Part shown: positions 9,582 to 19,307 of the stretch, one piece after another
Position numbering within the stretch: the stretch's first letter is position 1
Layout of the letters: each line of letters begins with the position of its first letter
From: JAAELZ01 sp965223465
Lineage (GTDB): Bacteria > Pseudomonadota > Gammaproteobacteria > Arenicellales > Poriferihabitantaceae
DNA: 64,000 nucleotides
NCBI GenBank assembly: GCA_965223465.1
Contig: OZ245025.1
Coordinates: 2,604,001-2,668,000 of the forward strand
Reading direction: 5' to 3'
Program-made: the position numbers and the translations under genes
Notes under the pieces: model-generated
Seen by the model: the letters and a program-made list of their open reading frames with translations, nothing else
Databases searched by the model: none
What the model was told of the DNA's origin: nothing

Positions 9582-10132
9582 ATGGCTCTGAAATCAGTCA
9601 GCGCCAGCACAGGAAAGCACCAAGCTGTCGACTTATCGCCAAATGGCGTCTTTTTCCCGACGGCTCACATAACAACATTCAGTTTAACGACTCGATATCA
9701 CCAGATAGAACTAAAGATGAAGTCACCGTCTATAAAGGCAAGGACATCCACATCCATTACAACAAGCTTTTATGTTCACACGCTACCATTTGTTCAACAC
9801 GCCTCAGCGCGGTATTTGATTCAAGTAAAAAACCATGGATTAACCCAGATGGCAGCACGGCTGAGAAGATAAAAAAGATAATTAAAGATTGTCCTTCCAG
9901 TGCACTTAGTTTTTCAGAATCAAAAAGTGCTCCTAAACATTTGACCACTGATAACGTAGGCATCTGTATTGAAAAAAATGGGCCGTATCGGATCACGAAT
10001 GTTCCGTTTACAAATGGTGTGCCTGGTCAAGGCGCTTGCCCAGAGAAGTACGCTTTATGTCGTTGCGGCGCTTCCAAGAACAAGCCATTTTGCGATGGTA
10101 ACCATGCCAAAATCAAATGGCAAGATGCCTGA
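9582..10132 (+). pseudogene. Broken iron-sulfur protein gene: degraded CDGSH, 4Fe-4S mono-cluster and intact CDGSH domains
   Basis: The 3' part is open in one frame from 9578 to 10132 but has no ATG or GTG start; only a TTG at 9941 precedes the last domain. Read through, it encodes a divergent 4Fe-4S mono-cluster domain (C-S-H-A-T-I-C, then K-P-W-I-N-P-D-G and D-C-P-S-S-A-L) and a C-terminal CDGSH domain (C-R-C-G-A-S-K-N-K-P-F-C-D-G-N-H). An ATG at 9582 opens another frame that seems to encode the start of a first CDGSH domain. Its cysteine core is missing, and P-D-G-S-H resumes in the downstream frame at about 9656. A frameshift with a small deletion near 9650 explains this. A short functional CDGSH peptide from 9941 remains possible. 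Confidence 0.55.
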
Positions 10133-10547
10133 ATGCTAGCGTAGTTGGGTAATATATTGGTTTACTAGTCGCCCCAGTCCAACTGCAACCCTGTTGTAGA
10201 TTGTCATCCAGCGTACACCCGTCTTAGGGATAACCTTGATGACCGCTCACTCACAGTCCTTAACTGATTAGCGAATCAGTAAAAGCAGCGAGGTTGCTCT
10301 ATTAACAAGTCTGCCACGATCAGCGCTACCGTATATGAGGGTAGTATTTTGTCATTCTGAATACGGCCAGTATCAGCACTAGACAATCTACAGTCTGCAC
10401 ACTATTTTCCCTATCCAAGTATTCACACGCTTATTGAATAGGCTTATTTGGCATGAAATAGTAGTTATAATATGGTTATTTTTATGGGAAACACAATAAA
10501 CTGTGTATACTTAGTCTTGATGAGAGCTACTACAGGAGCATTTACTG
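10133..10547. other. Intergenic region, 415 bases
   Basis: No gene is recognised. A 7-bp hairpin, ACTGATT-AGCG-AATCAGT, lies at 10263-10280 without a T-run. The AT-rich last ~100 bases probably carry the promoter of the small gene at 10548. Confidence 0.4.
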
Positions 10548-10871
10548 GTGAACAAGGTAATTAGGAAATCAATTATTACGTTGATTGTTGTTTTACTAAG
10601 CAGTCAACCTGTAATCGCGGACCCCGATGAAACTTTAAAAGTTGTGGGTATTGGAGTGGTCGCTATGGCTGCTTTTACCGCTATGATGCTAAAGGATGGG
10701 ATTTATTTACAAGAATCGGGGTCAAATTATTATCATTTATATAGATTGTTGTCTCTCAGTACCACTAACCTGTATTCTATCCGGAGAAGCAATCCTTCGT
10801 TTAGTTACTCTCCGCTCTATATAGATCCTAAGAGTCAAAATGTTTTCATGTCTTTCGAAGTGAGGTTTTGA
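10548..10871 (+). CDS. Small exported hypothetical protein
   Basis: This 107-residue protein is not recognised. Residues 1-24 form a good Sec signal peptide (basic start, hydrophobic core, cleavage near V-I-A-D). The mature part has a second hydrophobic stretch, then a Ser/Tyr-rich section, and ends in F-E-V-R-F, a terminal phenylalanine pattern seen in outer-membrane proteins. It starts with GTG, preceded by AGGAG about 10 bases upstream. It is convergent with phnY, 28 bases away. Confidence 0.6.
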   Translation: MNKVIRKSIITLIVVLLSSQPVIADPDETLKVVGIGVVAMAAFTAMMLKDGIYLQESGSNYYHLYRLLSLSTTNLYSIRRSNPSFSYSPLYIDPKSQNVFMSFEVRF

Positions 10872-10899
10872 GGCAATCCCCATCTGGCACAGCCTGCTT

Positions 10900-12354
10900 T
10901 TAGCGTGGCCAGGGCAATGAATAGGTCTTCACATTGGTGAAGTATTTCATTGCTTCTAATACGCCTTCCTTCACCCCGTTGCCCGAATCTTTGATTCCAC
11001 CGAAAGGTGACATCTCAATTCGATACCCCGGCTGTTCCCAGATATTAACCGTGCCAACATCCAGACCTTTGATATAGGTGGTCATCCGGCTGAAGTCATT
11101 GGTGCATACACCGGAAGACAGGCCAAAGGGGGTTGCATTGGAAATTTCCATTACCTGCTCATCGTCGTCCGGTACGCGCACGATTGGAATGACAGGGCCA
11201 AAGGTTTCTTCATACACCAACTCAGATTCATGCGGTACATGGTCAACCACGATCGGTGGCAATAGCGCGCCTTGGCGCTGCGGATGGTAGAGAATTTCCG
11301 CGCCCTGCTTTTCAGCGGCCAAAACTCGGTTTTCAAAGGTCTCAGCGGCCTCGGCGTGGATGACGCAACCCAGTTGGGTTTCCGGGTCCATCGGGTCACC
11401 AAAGCGAATCGCTTTGGCTTTATCGACAATCAGCGGCACCAGTTTATCTGAGACAGATTCTTGCACCAGAATCCGCTTGATGGCTGTGCAGCGTTGGCCG
11501 GAGTTTCCGGTCGCCCCAGCGACGGCGATGGTAGCGGCTTTTTCCAGGTCTGCATCTGACAAGTCGTTGAGCACGATCAAGGGATCATTGCCACCTAATT
11601 CCAGCGCAGTGCGTTTGTAGCCGGCTTTTTCTGCGATCATCTTGCCAACCGGAACGCCGCCAGTAAAGGTGACGATATCGATATTGTCGTTGGTGATCAT
11701 TTCGTCGCCGATGTCTTGTGGCATACCGGTAACGATCTGAAACATTGCTGGTGGCAAGCCGGCTTCGTACAGAATATCCGCTAGGGTGATAGCGGTTAGC
11801 GGCGTCAATTCGGTGGGTTTGCAAACCATGCAGTTATTGGTCGCGATTGACGGCGCGATTTTATGGGCAACCATATTCAGCGGATGATTAAACGGTGTAA
11901 TCGCTGAAATCGAACGTACCGGTTCGCGAGTGGTGTAGATGCGTCGGTCTTTGCCGTGAGGGGTTAAATCGCAGGAGAAGATTTGGCCATCATCCAGGAT
12001 CGCAAGCTGTCCGGCGAGGGTAAATACGTCGTAAGAGCGTCCAGCCTCATACAAAGCATGTTGCTGGCAAATGCCCAGTTCAAGGGTTAACCCATGGGCG
12101 ATTTCTTCACGTCGCTCGCGGATCAGCTCCCCGGTGCGGACCAAAATCTGTTGGCGCTCGTACCGCGTTAAGGTCGGCTGGTAATGTGCAGCTATCTCAA
12201 ACGCACGTGCGGCATGCGCTGCGTTGCCCGCAGGTACAGTGCCAATAACCTCATTGGTGTAGGGATAACGAACTTCGACAACAGCATCGGTGTTGACTTT
12301 TTCACCCCCAATTCTCATTGCCTCATGGCGGATTTCTGAAGATTTTTGATTCAT
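10900..12354 (-). CDS. phnY: Phosphonoacetaldehyde dehydrogenase
   Basis: This 484-residue NAD(P)-dependent aldehyde dehydrogenase has the catalytic cysteine in G-Q-R-C-T-A, the general-base glutamate in L-E-L-G-G-N-D, and the T-P-F-N-H-P-L-N cofactor region. Family membership alone gives only an aldehyde dehydrogenase. The assignment comes from its start overlapping the phnA stop by 4 bases in the order phnW-phnA-phnY. In this pathway it oxidises phosphonoacetaldehyde to phosphonoacetate. It is the last gene of the operon. Sulfoacetaldehyde oxidation is an alternative but fits the context less well. Confidence 0.87.
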   Translation of the reverse strand: MNQKSSEIRHEAMRIGGEKVNTDAVVEVRYPYTNEVIGTVPAGNAAHAARAFEIAAHYQPTLTRYERQQILVRTGELIRERREEIAHGLTLELGICQQHALYEAGRSYDVFTLAGQLAILDDGQIFSCDLTPHGKDRRIYTTREPVRSISAITPFNHPLNMVAHKIAPSIATNNCMVCKPTELTPLTAITLADILYEAGLPPAMFQIVTGMPQDIGDEMITNDNIDIVTFTGGVPVGKMIAEKAGYKRTALELGGNDPLIVLNDLSDADLEKAATIAVAGATGNSGQRCTAIKRILVQESVSDKLVPLIVDKAKAIRFGDPMDPETQLGCVIHAEAAETFENRVLAAEKQGAEILYHPQRQGALLPPIVVDHVPHESELVYEETFGPVIPIVRVPDDDEQVMEISNATPFGLSSGVCTNDFSRMTTYIKGLDVGTVNIWEQPGYRIEMSPFGGIKDSGNGVKEGVLEAMKYFTNVKTYSLPWPR

Positions 12355-13613
12355 GAGCTAGCTGCCTCCAATGCCGCGGCCTGGGTTACATAATAGTAAG
12401 CATCAAAATTACGCAATACGGGTGCGTCGGGCATATTTGGCAATCGTCGATTGACAATAAAGGGGACGACTTGTTCAGTCAGTCCACCATGTGAGCGCAG
12501 GGGCTCCTTGAGCGCAGCCAAATCGTGTCGGCCCACACTGGTACCCAGTACCACTGTTTCGGTGGAAATGACAACGATATCGCCGACCCGATCAGCCGGG
12601 AGTTGAAAGCGTGCACATGCATCTGCTTTATTTTCGACCGACAAAATACCCTCCATTGCAGCCAGGCGTTTGATTAATTCATCGGTATCTACATCATCAG
12701 GCAGATAGGCCGTTGCATAGCCACCCAAAGCGCCGTGGTGGACCACGTAGGGGTCGGTAATCGGTAAAATAACTCGGGCAGTATCTTTGCCGATCCAGTC
12801 ATCCAGTACATCTTGTAGGTAGATTACGTTGGGTGATCCATCAGCTTTATGTTTGGGTTTCATGCCGTGGTCGCCCGTCATAATAATGGCTGCACCAAGC
12901 GCGTCTAATTCGCCTAGGTATTTATCGAACATGGCGTAAAACTCGTTTGCTAGCGGGGTGCCGGGTGCGTGTTTATGCTGCACATAATCGGTTGTGGTTA
13001 GGTATAAAATGTCAGGTTCAAATTCTTTCAGCAGCTTGACGCCCGCGGCGAAAACAAATTCAGATAACTCAGCTGAATACACGTCCGGAACCTGCATATC
13101 AAGCCACTCAGATGCATTATCGATACCGTGTTCGCTTACCGTTGTGGTGTCGGATTTTTCCGCGGAAAAACACATTGCCCGATTGGAATCAAAGTTTAGT
13201 CCATGCCCCAGTAAAGAGCGTAGTTTATCCTTAGCAGTGACTATGGCGACTTTCTTACCGGCATCATAAAAGGCTTTGAATAGCGTGGGCGCCCGTAGAA
13301 ATTTGGGATCGTTCATCATCACTTCTTCACCCGAATCGGGGTCATATAGATAATTCCCGCAAATACCATGCACCGAGGGCGGCTGGCCGGTCGCGATCGA
13401 GAGATTATTTGGATTGGTAAAGCTGGGAACAATGCTGTGCGATAGGCGTACTGTGCCACTTTGCTTGATACGTGCCAGATTAGGCATAATCCCCGCCGCG
13501 ATGGCTTGGTCGAAGTAATCCGGCTCGCAGCCATCGATGCAAATCGCGATTGCGCACGTTTTGGGTATTTCGTAATCGCGGTCATTCACGGTAAGCGCAC
13601 TGGGAATTGTCAT
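12351..13613 (-). CDS. phnA: Phosphonoacetate hydrolase
   Basis: This 420-residue alkaline-phosphatase-superfamily enzyme cleaves the C-P bond of phosphonoacetate to give acetate and phosphate. The first metal motif is C-I-D-G-C-E-P-D-Y near residue 27, the nucleophilic threonine is in P-S-F-T-N-P-N-N near residue 66, and further metal ligands are in D-Y-V-Q-H-K-H and M-T-G-D-H-G-M. This is the PhnA hydrolase, not the unrelated E. coli protein of the same name. Four-base overlaps with both neighbours indicate tight translational coupling. Confidence 0.93.
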   Translation of the reverse strand: MTIPSALTVNDRDYEIPKTCAIAICIDGCEPDYFDQAIAAGIMPNLARIKQSGTVRLSHSIVPSFTNPNNLSIATGQPPSVHGICGNYLYDPDSGEEVMMNDPKFLRAPTLFKAFYDAGKKVAIVTAKDKLRSLLGHGLNFDSNRAMCFSAEKSDTTTVSEHGIDNASEWLDMQVPDVYSAELSEFVFAAGVKLLKEFEPDILYLTTTDYVQHKHAPGTPLANEFYAMFDKYLGELDALGAAIIMTGDHGMKPKHKADGSPNVIYLQDVLDDWIGKDTARVILPITDPYVVHHGALGGYATAYLPDDVDTDELIKRLAAMEGILSVENKADACARFQLPADRVGDIVVISTETVVLGTSVGRHDLAALKEPLRSHGGLTEQVVPFIVNRRLPNMPDAPVLRNFDAYYYVTQAAALEAASS

Positions 13614-14833
13614 TGGTTCATTTCTCGGTCTAAGGTTGAAAGTTTTTCTCGTTCGGATAATGCAGCAGCAGGTGGCGCAGCGCTACTCACGCCCATTTCA
13701 TCCAAGCAACTTGATACGGATTCAATTACCTGCTGCATCACATGCTCATCAAGGTTTCCAATGCAGCCAACGCGGAAGCTATCGACGACGGTTAATTTTC
13801 CAGGATAGATGATAAAGCCTTTGGCTTTCATTAAATCGTAAAACTGGTCGAACTCAAAGTTGGGGTCGCTGGGGTTAAAAAAGGTGACGATAATGGGAGA
13901 CAGCCAGCGGTCTTGGAGTAAAGTTTCAAAGCCCAGTTCGCGCATGCCTTCGACCAGCACATCTCGATTGTGCTGGTAGCGCTCACCACGTGCACTGACG
14001 CCTCCCTCTAAGCGATGGATTTGCAAGGCTTCGATAAACGCAGCAACAACATGGGTAGGTGGCGTAAAGCGCCATTGTCCCGTCTTTTCCATATGCTGCC
14101 ACTGGTCATGCACATCAAGGCTTAGCGAAGGGCAGTTACCTTTGGCGGATTGCAGGGCTTTTTTGTGCGCAATCACAAAACCAAACCCAGGCACACCTTC
14201 TATGCATTTATTGGCTGACGAAACCAAGGCATCACAATGCAGGTCGGCCATGTCTACTTCAATTGCACCAAAGGCACTCATTGAATCAATCAACAATTTA
14301 CAGCCCGCTGCATGGGTGACTTCAGCGATTTCTTTTATTGGGTTAAGAATCCCGGACGAAGTCTCGCAATGCACTACGACCACATGGCTTATGCTTGAAT
14401 CAGCTTCAAGCATCTCGGCGACTTCATATGCTCGTGGTGGTAGGTAGTCGCCTTTATCCAGCACGACGTGGTCGCGGCCCATGTAGTTCATAGTTTTAAC
14501 AGTCCGTTGCCCATAAGCCCCGTTGACTAATAACAGTGCCTTGCCATCTCGCGGGATAAACGAGCCTAGCATCGCTTCGACTGAAAATGTACCACTACCT
14601 TGCATGGGTACGCAGTCATAGTCGCTGTTGGTTGAGCCCACCATACTGAGTAACTCTGCGCGTAGGGTGGCGGTCATCTCGCGGAAATCCGCATCCCATG
14701 ATCCCCAGTCGCGGAGCATTTGCTCTTTAACTGCAAATGCTGTGGTTAAAGGGCCAGGTGTGAGCAAGTAGGGCTCGCCTAGTTTGGGTGCCATTAAGGC
14801 ACCGGGATGCGCGGTTTTTTGGACGGCTTTCAC
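13610..14833 (-). CDS. phnW: 2-aminoethylphosphonate:pyruvate aminotransferase
   Basis: This 407-residue class V PLP aminotransferase converts AEP plus pyruvate to phosphonoacetaldehyde plus L-alanine. The N-terminal L-L-T-P-G-P-L-T-T motif and the PLP-lysine segment S-S-A-N-K-C-I-E-G-V-P-G-F-G are characteristic of PhnW. The C-terminus is somewhat longer than the ~365-residue E. coli-type enzyme by a Ser/Ala-rich tail. It is the first gene of the phnWAY operon and divergent from the LysR gene. A repeated motif 77 bases upstream probably controls it. Confidence 0.93.
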   Translation of the reverse strand: MKAVQKTAHPGALMAPKLGEPYLLTPGPLTTAFAVKEQMLRDWGSWDADFREMTATLRAELLSMVGSTNSDYDCVPMQGSGTFSVEAMLGSFIPRDGKALLLVNGAYGQRTVKTMNYMGRDHVVLDKGDYLPPRAYEVAEMLEADSSISHVVVVHCETSSGILNPIKEIAEVTHAAGCKLLIDSMSAFGAIEVDMADLHCDALVSSANKCIEGVPGFGFVIAHKKALQSAKGNCPSLSLDVHDQWQHMEKTGQWRFTPPTHVVAAFIEALQIHRLEGGVSARGERYQHNRDVLVEGMRELGFETLLQDRWLSPIIVTFFNPSDPNFEFDQFYDLMKAKGFIIYPGKLTVVDSFRVGCIGNLDEHVMQQVIESVSSCLDEMGVSSAAPPAAALSEREKLSTLDREMNQ

Positions 14834-14909
14834 GGGTGAATCTCCTGCAGATATAAACCGTTATTAGTAATTGATTGGAAGCATTGTAGGGGGTAAAGTA
14901 GATATATGA

Positions 14910-14929
14910 AAAATCGTTATTTCAGATTT
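14910..14929. promoter_or_regulatory. Candidate LysR operator upstream of phnW
   Basis: AAAATCGTTATTTC (14910-14923) recurs exactly upstream of the AEP transporter. Here it is part of the dyad AAATC-N9-GATTT, which contains a T-N11-A core typical of LysR boxes. It lies in the divergent phnW/LysR gap. Confidence 0.6.
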
Positions 14930-15049
14930 ATCTATAAGTTTAAAAGATGATTAAATGAATCATAATTGAACCAGACTTTGCCAGCCAGTATTACCATCCA
15001 CCTGTTAAATGACGCAGATAAACTAATCCTAAAATAACTTGTAAATCTT

Positions 15050-15925
15050 ATGCGCTACGTGCAAATCCGAGCCTTTCATTACGTTGCTATCCATGGCGGC
15101 TTTTCGCGCGCTGCCGATGCGTTGTATTTAACCCAACCAGCCATTTCTGATCAGGTACGCAAGCTGGAGTCGGAAAATGACGTGCGCTTGTTTGATCGAC
15201 ACAGCAAGAAGGTGGTGCTCACGTCTGATGGGCAGAAATTGCTGGAAATAACCCGACGCATGTTTGAAGCTGAGCAATGCGTGGCTGATTTTTTGTCAGA
15301 ATCACGTGCATTAAGTTCTGAGCAACTAAAAATTATGGCGGATTCAGCGCATCATGTGTTGCCAGTTTTGACCTTGTTTCGAGCGCGCTATCCTGAGATA
15401 TTCATCAGCCTGCGCGTTGGCAATACCGAGAATGTATTGAATAGTCTGCGCAACTACGAATCAGACATTGGCGTGCTGGGAGAGATTCAAGAAAATCAAG
15501 AATATGAATCCCTAACCCTCAATTCGGCGCCGATTATTGCTTTTGCTGAGAAGAATTCAGCGTTTATTAACAAGCGCAGAATCTCGTTAAAAGCCTTGGC
15601 CAAATTACCCCTGGTATTGCGCGAGAAGGGTTCAAAAACGCGCGCAAAACTGGAAGAGGTTGCAGCGGCTGCAGGGATCAACTTGCAACCCACTATCGAG
15701 GCCGAGGGCCGTGAAGCAGTGCGGGCAATTGTTGCTGCGGGTGGGGGCGTTGGTATTGTCTCGGAAGCGGAGTTTAGCGCGGGTGATGGTCTGGTAAAAA
15801 TTGCGATAAGTGATAAAAACTTAATGATGGACGAAGCGATTGTCTACCTGCGAGAGCGCAAGGATAGCAAATTGGTCAACGCTTTCATGAGCCTTGCCAA
15901 AGAGGTCGTCGAGCAGGCTGCTTAG
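15050..15925 (+). CDS. LysR-family regulator of AEP utilisation
   Basis: This 291-residue protein has an N-terminal winged HTH (residues 1-60, with the F-S-R-A-A-D-A-L-Y-L-T-Q-P-A-I-S-D-Q-V motif) and a periplasmic-binding-like effector domain. It is transcribed divergently from phnW across 216 bases. Proteins in this position are annotated as AEP-related LysR regulators, and the ligand is likely AEP or a pathway intermediate, which is inference. The next block downstream, on the opposite strand, is the AEP importer. Confidence 0.88.
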   Translation: MRYVQIRAFHYVAIHGGFSRAADALYLTQPAISDQVRKLESENDVRLFDRHSKKVVLTSDGQKLLEITRRMFEAEQCVADFLSESRALSSEQLKIMADSAHHVLPVLTLFRARYPEIFISLRVGNTENVLNSLRNYESDIGVLGEIQENQEYESLTLNSAPIIAFAEKNSAFINKRRISLKALAKLPLVLREKGSKTRAKLEEVAAAAGINLQPTIEAEGREAVRAIVAAGGGVGIVSEAEFSAGDGLVKIAISDKNLMMDEAIVYLRERKDSKLVNAFMSLAKEVVEQAA

Positions 15926-16029
15926 TTATAGATACAACTTGGTTAGGGCTACGATGAAGTAATCCCAATCCGTATTGGTCATTTAAAACGAACGGATGTG
16001 ACCACTTTTTCCGCTGTAATAAGCGGCGG

Positions 16030-18051
16030 TTACCGACCACGCCAACCCTGAGTGCGCTTTAATATCACGCCTGAAACCAGGGCATGAATCGATCTCGCTC
16101 CGAGATTGGTATAGAAAATCATCATGCCCATGGCGGCGGCGGGTGCGATATCGCCCGCGTCATCCATATTCAGTACCGCGATGGATGCCAGCGCGGTAGT
16201 GGGTGAATATAAAAACACAACCGCTGATACGGTGGTCATCGCATTAACAAATAAGTAGATCGAAATATCCAAGATAGCGGGAAGACATACCGGAACCGTA
16301 ACGCGACGGAAGAGTTTGTAAAACGGCAATTTTAAGGAGGAGGCAACCGATTCGAATTTGCCATCGATCTGTTTTAAGGCGGTGGTGGCGGTTAGGTGCG
16401 AGACAGTATAAAAGTGCGTGACCGAGCAAATGACGAGAATAGCCATGGTGCCGTATATGAAATTCAACGGATTACTTGGGTTATTGAAAAAGAAGATATA
16501 AGACAAGCCCAGCACCATGCCGGGGATTGCCATCGGCATCATCGCCAGGAAGTGAAATATGCTGCGGCCAGATTTGAAACCAGCGGTTTTTTCCACCATG
16601 TAAGCACCGATGAAAACGACAATTGTACCAATAACCGCGGTCAAGGACGCCATGATGATTGAATTGCGATACGCACCCCATCCGCCACCGTCCATACGGT
16701 CAAATTCAAAGTTTTTTAGGCTAAAAGATAGGTCGTAAGGCCAGAATTTTATCAGTGCGGCATACTGGCAGATCGCCAGAATTCCGACGATAAACAGCGC
16801 AACCAGGCTGCAATAGACGAAACATACCCAGTCGAAACGTGGCGCAGGCTTGGGTTCATAAACCACCGAGCGCGAGGAGAGTATGGCGACCTGTTTTTTC
16901 TGTACTTGTCGATCAATAAAAAAGGCCAGCATCGCGGGGATTAACAGTACCACGGATACCACTGCGCCCATCTGAAAGTTCTGCTGGCCAATGACTTGCT
17001 TATAAATATCGACCGCTAACATATTGTATTGGCCACCGATTACTTTGGGTAAACCAAAATCAGTGATGACCAAGTTAAAAACTACGAAAGTAGCGGAAAT
17101 GATGCCATAGCGCGCGCTAGGGATGGTAACTGTCCAGAATGTTTTCCAACTTGATGCACGTAGTGATATAGCCGCTTCATAAAGTCGAGCGTCAGATATC
17201 GATAGCGCGGTCAATATAATCAGCATGGCGTGAGGAAAGGTGAAAAAAACAGATCCGACCACTATCCCAATCGGCCCATAAATGGATTCACCCATCAAAA
17301 AAGATTTGAGGATACCTTGATTTCCAAACAGATAAATCAATGCAATCCCGGGAAGCAGAGATGGCACCAGTATCGGTGCCATCGCGATCAACTTGAATAC
17401 CCCTTTAAAGCGCATACAACTTCTACACAAGGCATAGGAAAAAAAGAAGGCCAAGCTAACTGTGATAACGGTACTCAATATTGAGATAAATAATGAGTTT
17501 TTGATCGATCTGAATAGTGCGGGTGTGGAAAAATAAGTTTTGAAATTACCTAACCCGCTTGATTGAACCGGGCGGATAAATATTCTTCGAAAATCATTTG
17601 AGCTGTATTCTTTCCACTGGGTTCCGCTCTGTCGCTCCGAGCCGAATAGGTACACGGATTGATCACTGGTTCCACGGAGACGATAGTTGATGGGGCTGCG
17701 AAAGCTAAAATCTGGGAAAAAAGTGGTTACCGCCATACGCCCATCAGAGCTGGTATTTAGGTCAGTGGCCGATAGAGATTGCTCCTGCTGGGCATTGAAG
17801 TCGGCTAAGGTGGCGGCTGGCGTTTCATAGCGCCCTATTTCATTGCTGACCTGAACTTCAAACAGGCCGAGATCAAAATAACTGGTCTCGAAGGCCTTGG
17901 AGAGCATGGTGTAGAGCGGAAATGCTAAGGTGATAACCAGATAGAGCGCGATGACCATCATAAAACCGCGCTTTAGCCAATCATCTGAACTCAGCTTGGG
18001 TTTTATTTTAAGTCCGACAGGCGATGCTGCCGTTACTGAAACACTGCTCAT
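16030..18051 (-). CDS. 2-aminoethylphosphonate ABC transporter permease, two-domain fusion
   Basis: This 673-residue inner-membrane protein contains two BPD_transp_1 permease units in one chain, roughly residues 180-380 and 450-670, each with about six hydrophobic segments. A periplasmic insert of ~100 residues follows the first helix. Double permeases of this length are known from iron(III)-type and AEP (PhnU2-type) transporters. The gene starts 2 bases after the ATPase stop. Context with phnWAY and LysR supports AEP as substrate. Confidence 0.88.
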   Translation of the reverse strand: MSSVSVTAASPVGLKIKPKLSSDDWLKRGFMMVIALYLVITLAFPLYTMLSKAFETSYFDLGLFEVQVSNEIGRYETPAATLADFNAQQEQSLSATDLNTSSDGRMAVTTFFPDFSFRSPINYRLRGTSDQSVYLFGSERQSGTQWKEYSSNDFRRIFIRPVQSSGLGNFKTYFSTPALFRSIKNSLFISILSTVITVSLAFFFSYALCRSCMRFKGVFKLIAMAPILVPSLLPGIALIYLFGNQGILKSFLMGESIYGPIGIVVGSVFFTFPHAMLIILTALSISDARLYEAAISLRASSWKTFWTVTIPSARYGIISATFVVFNLVITDFGLPKVIGGQYNMLAVDIYKQVIGQQNFQMGAVVSVVLLIPAMLAFFIDRQVQKKQVAILSSRSVVYEPKPAPRFDWVCFVYCSLVALFIVGILAICQYAALIKFWPYDLSFSLKNFEFDRMDGGGWGAYRNSIIMASLTAVIGTIVVFIGAYMVEKTAGFKSGRSIFHFLAMMPMAIPGMVLGLSYIFFFNNPSNPLNFIYGTMAILVICSVTHFYTVSHLTATTALKQIDGKFESVASSLKLPFYKLFRRVTVPVCLPAILDISIYLFVNAMTTVSAVVFLYSPTTALASIAVLNMDDAGDIAPAAAMGMMIFYTNLGARSIHALVSGVILKRTQGWRGR

Positions 18052-18053
18052 TG

Positions 18054-19196
18054 TCAGGAATCTGGCTTGAGACTGGGATAGATTTTTAGTCGCTCGCTGG
18101 GTAACTCGATCAACATACTTCCCCCCACTTCGATCGCCAGTCGACGGACCGCATTAACCGAGAAATCAGCAATAATTTGGTCATCCCCAAACGATGGGTT
18201 ACTCAGCCGGGTACGTAAAAATGAACCCAGAAACTCCATTTCATCGATCTGAAATTCCATGGTGTTATCGGGTTCATTAACAATGTCGGGTGCACCCGGC
18301 GAGCGCGCACCTTCACCATGAGGAATAATATCATCAGGTCGAATGGCAGCGATGACATCACTGCCAGCAGGTAAATCATAAGCGGAACTCGCAATCTTGC
18401 ACGACCCGATGGTGACACTCTTACCATCTTCGCCAGCGATGGCAGAAAGCTGATTGGTTTCACCGATAAAGTCAGCCACGAAGAACGAGATAGGCTCCCG
18501 ATAAACTTCAGTCGGTGTGCCGACTTGTTCAACAAAACCGTGATTCATGACAACAATCCGATCTGCCATCGCCAACGCTTCTTCCTGGTCATGGGTCACC
18601 ATAATAGTGGTTACCCCCAGTTTGCGTTGCAGCTCCTTTACTTCATGGCGTAAATGTACGCGTACTTTGGCATCTAGCGCCGATAGAGGCTCATCCAATA
18701 ATAGCAAGCCTGGTGACATGGCTAGTGCGCGGGCCAGGGCAACACGCTGCTGCTGGCCGCCCGATAGCTGGGCCGGATACTTTTTATCCTGGCCTTCAAG
18801 GCCAACCAATGCGAGGAGTTCTTTGACGCGTGCAGCAATTTCTGACGCTGGAACCTTGGTGTTTTCCAGGCCGAAAGAAATATTTTTTTCTATGCTCAGG
18901 TTAGGAAAAAGAGCGTAGGATTGAAAAACAATACCAAAATCGCGTTCGGATGGAGGTAGGTTTGAAATATCTTTGCCACCCTGATATATGCGACCGGAGG
19001 TTTGTAGGTCGAGTCCGGCGATCGCGCGCAGTAGGGTTGTCTTACCACAGCCAGAAGGTCCGAGGAAACATACTAGCTCCCCTGTTTTTATCTCCAGTGA
19101 GATGTCTTCAAGCGCTTGGAACGCACCAAAAAACTTATTCAGGTGCTCGATCTTTAAATAGGTGGAATCTTTATTTTTGTTGTTTCCACTGTTCAT
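18054..19196 (-). CDS. 2-aminoethylphosphonate ABC transporter ATP-binding protein
   Basis: This 380-residue ATPase has G-P-S-G-C-G-K-T-T (Walker A, near residue 48), L-S-G-G-Q-Q-Q-R and L-L-L-D-E-P-L-S-A-L-D, and a C-terminal TOBE-like domain. It is of the PhnT/PotA type. It lies between the binding-protein gene, 111 bases upstream with a hairpin between, and the fused permease gene 2 bases downstream. It drives AEP import. Confidence 0.9.
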   Translation of the reverse strand: MNSGNNKNKDSTYLKIEHLNKFFGAFQALEDISLEIKTGELVCFLGPSGCGKTTLLRAIAGLDLQTSGRIYQGGKDISNLPPSERDFGIVFQSYALFPNLSIEKNISFGLENTKVPASEIAARVKELLALVGLEGQDKKYPAQLSGGQQQRVALARALAMSPGLLLLDEPLSALDAKVRVHLRHEVKELQRKLGVTTIMVTHDQEEALAMADRIVVMNHGFVEQVGTPTEVYREPISFFVADFIGETNQLSAIAGEDGKSVTIGSCKIASSAYDLPAGSDVIAAIRPDDIIPHGEGARSPGAPDIVNEPDNTMEFQIDEMEFLGSFLRTRLSNPSFGDDQIIADFSVNAVRRLAIEVGGSMLIELPSERLKIYPSLKPDS

Positions 19197-19254
19197 GCTG
19201 AAACCCTCACGTCAAATCAGAGCCTATCCGCCAGATTACGACAAACATACAGAC

Positions 19255-19279
19255 CAAGGGTACCAGTTTGGTACCCTTG
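19255..19279. terminator. Perfect hairpin between the AEP binding-protein and ATPase genes
   Basis: CAAGGGTACC and GGTACCCTTG form a perfect 10-bp stem with loop AGTTT. No T-run follows on the transcribed (minus) strand, so it more likely stabilises the binding-protein mRNA or attenuates downstream expression. Confidence 0.6.
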
Positions 19280-19307
19280 TTGCCGAGCACAAAGTAAGTA
19301 TTGAGAA

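Noticed and set aside
13461..13808. Open frame on the plus strand opposite phnA/phnW, 115 codons
   Set aside because: It is fully antisense to two strongly supported, overlapping catabolic genes and has no ribosome site or recognisable protein pattern.
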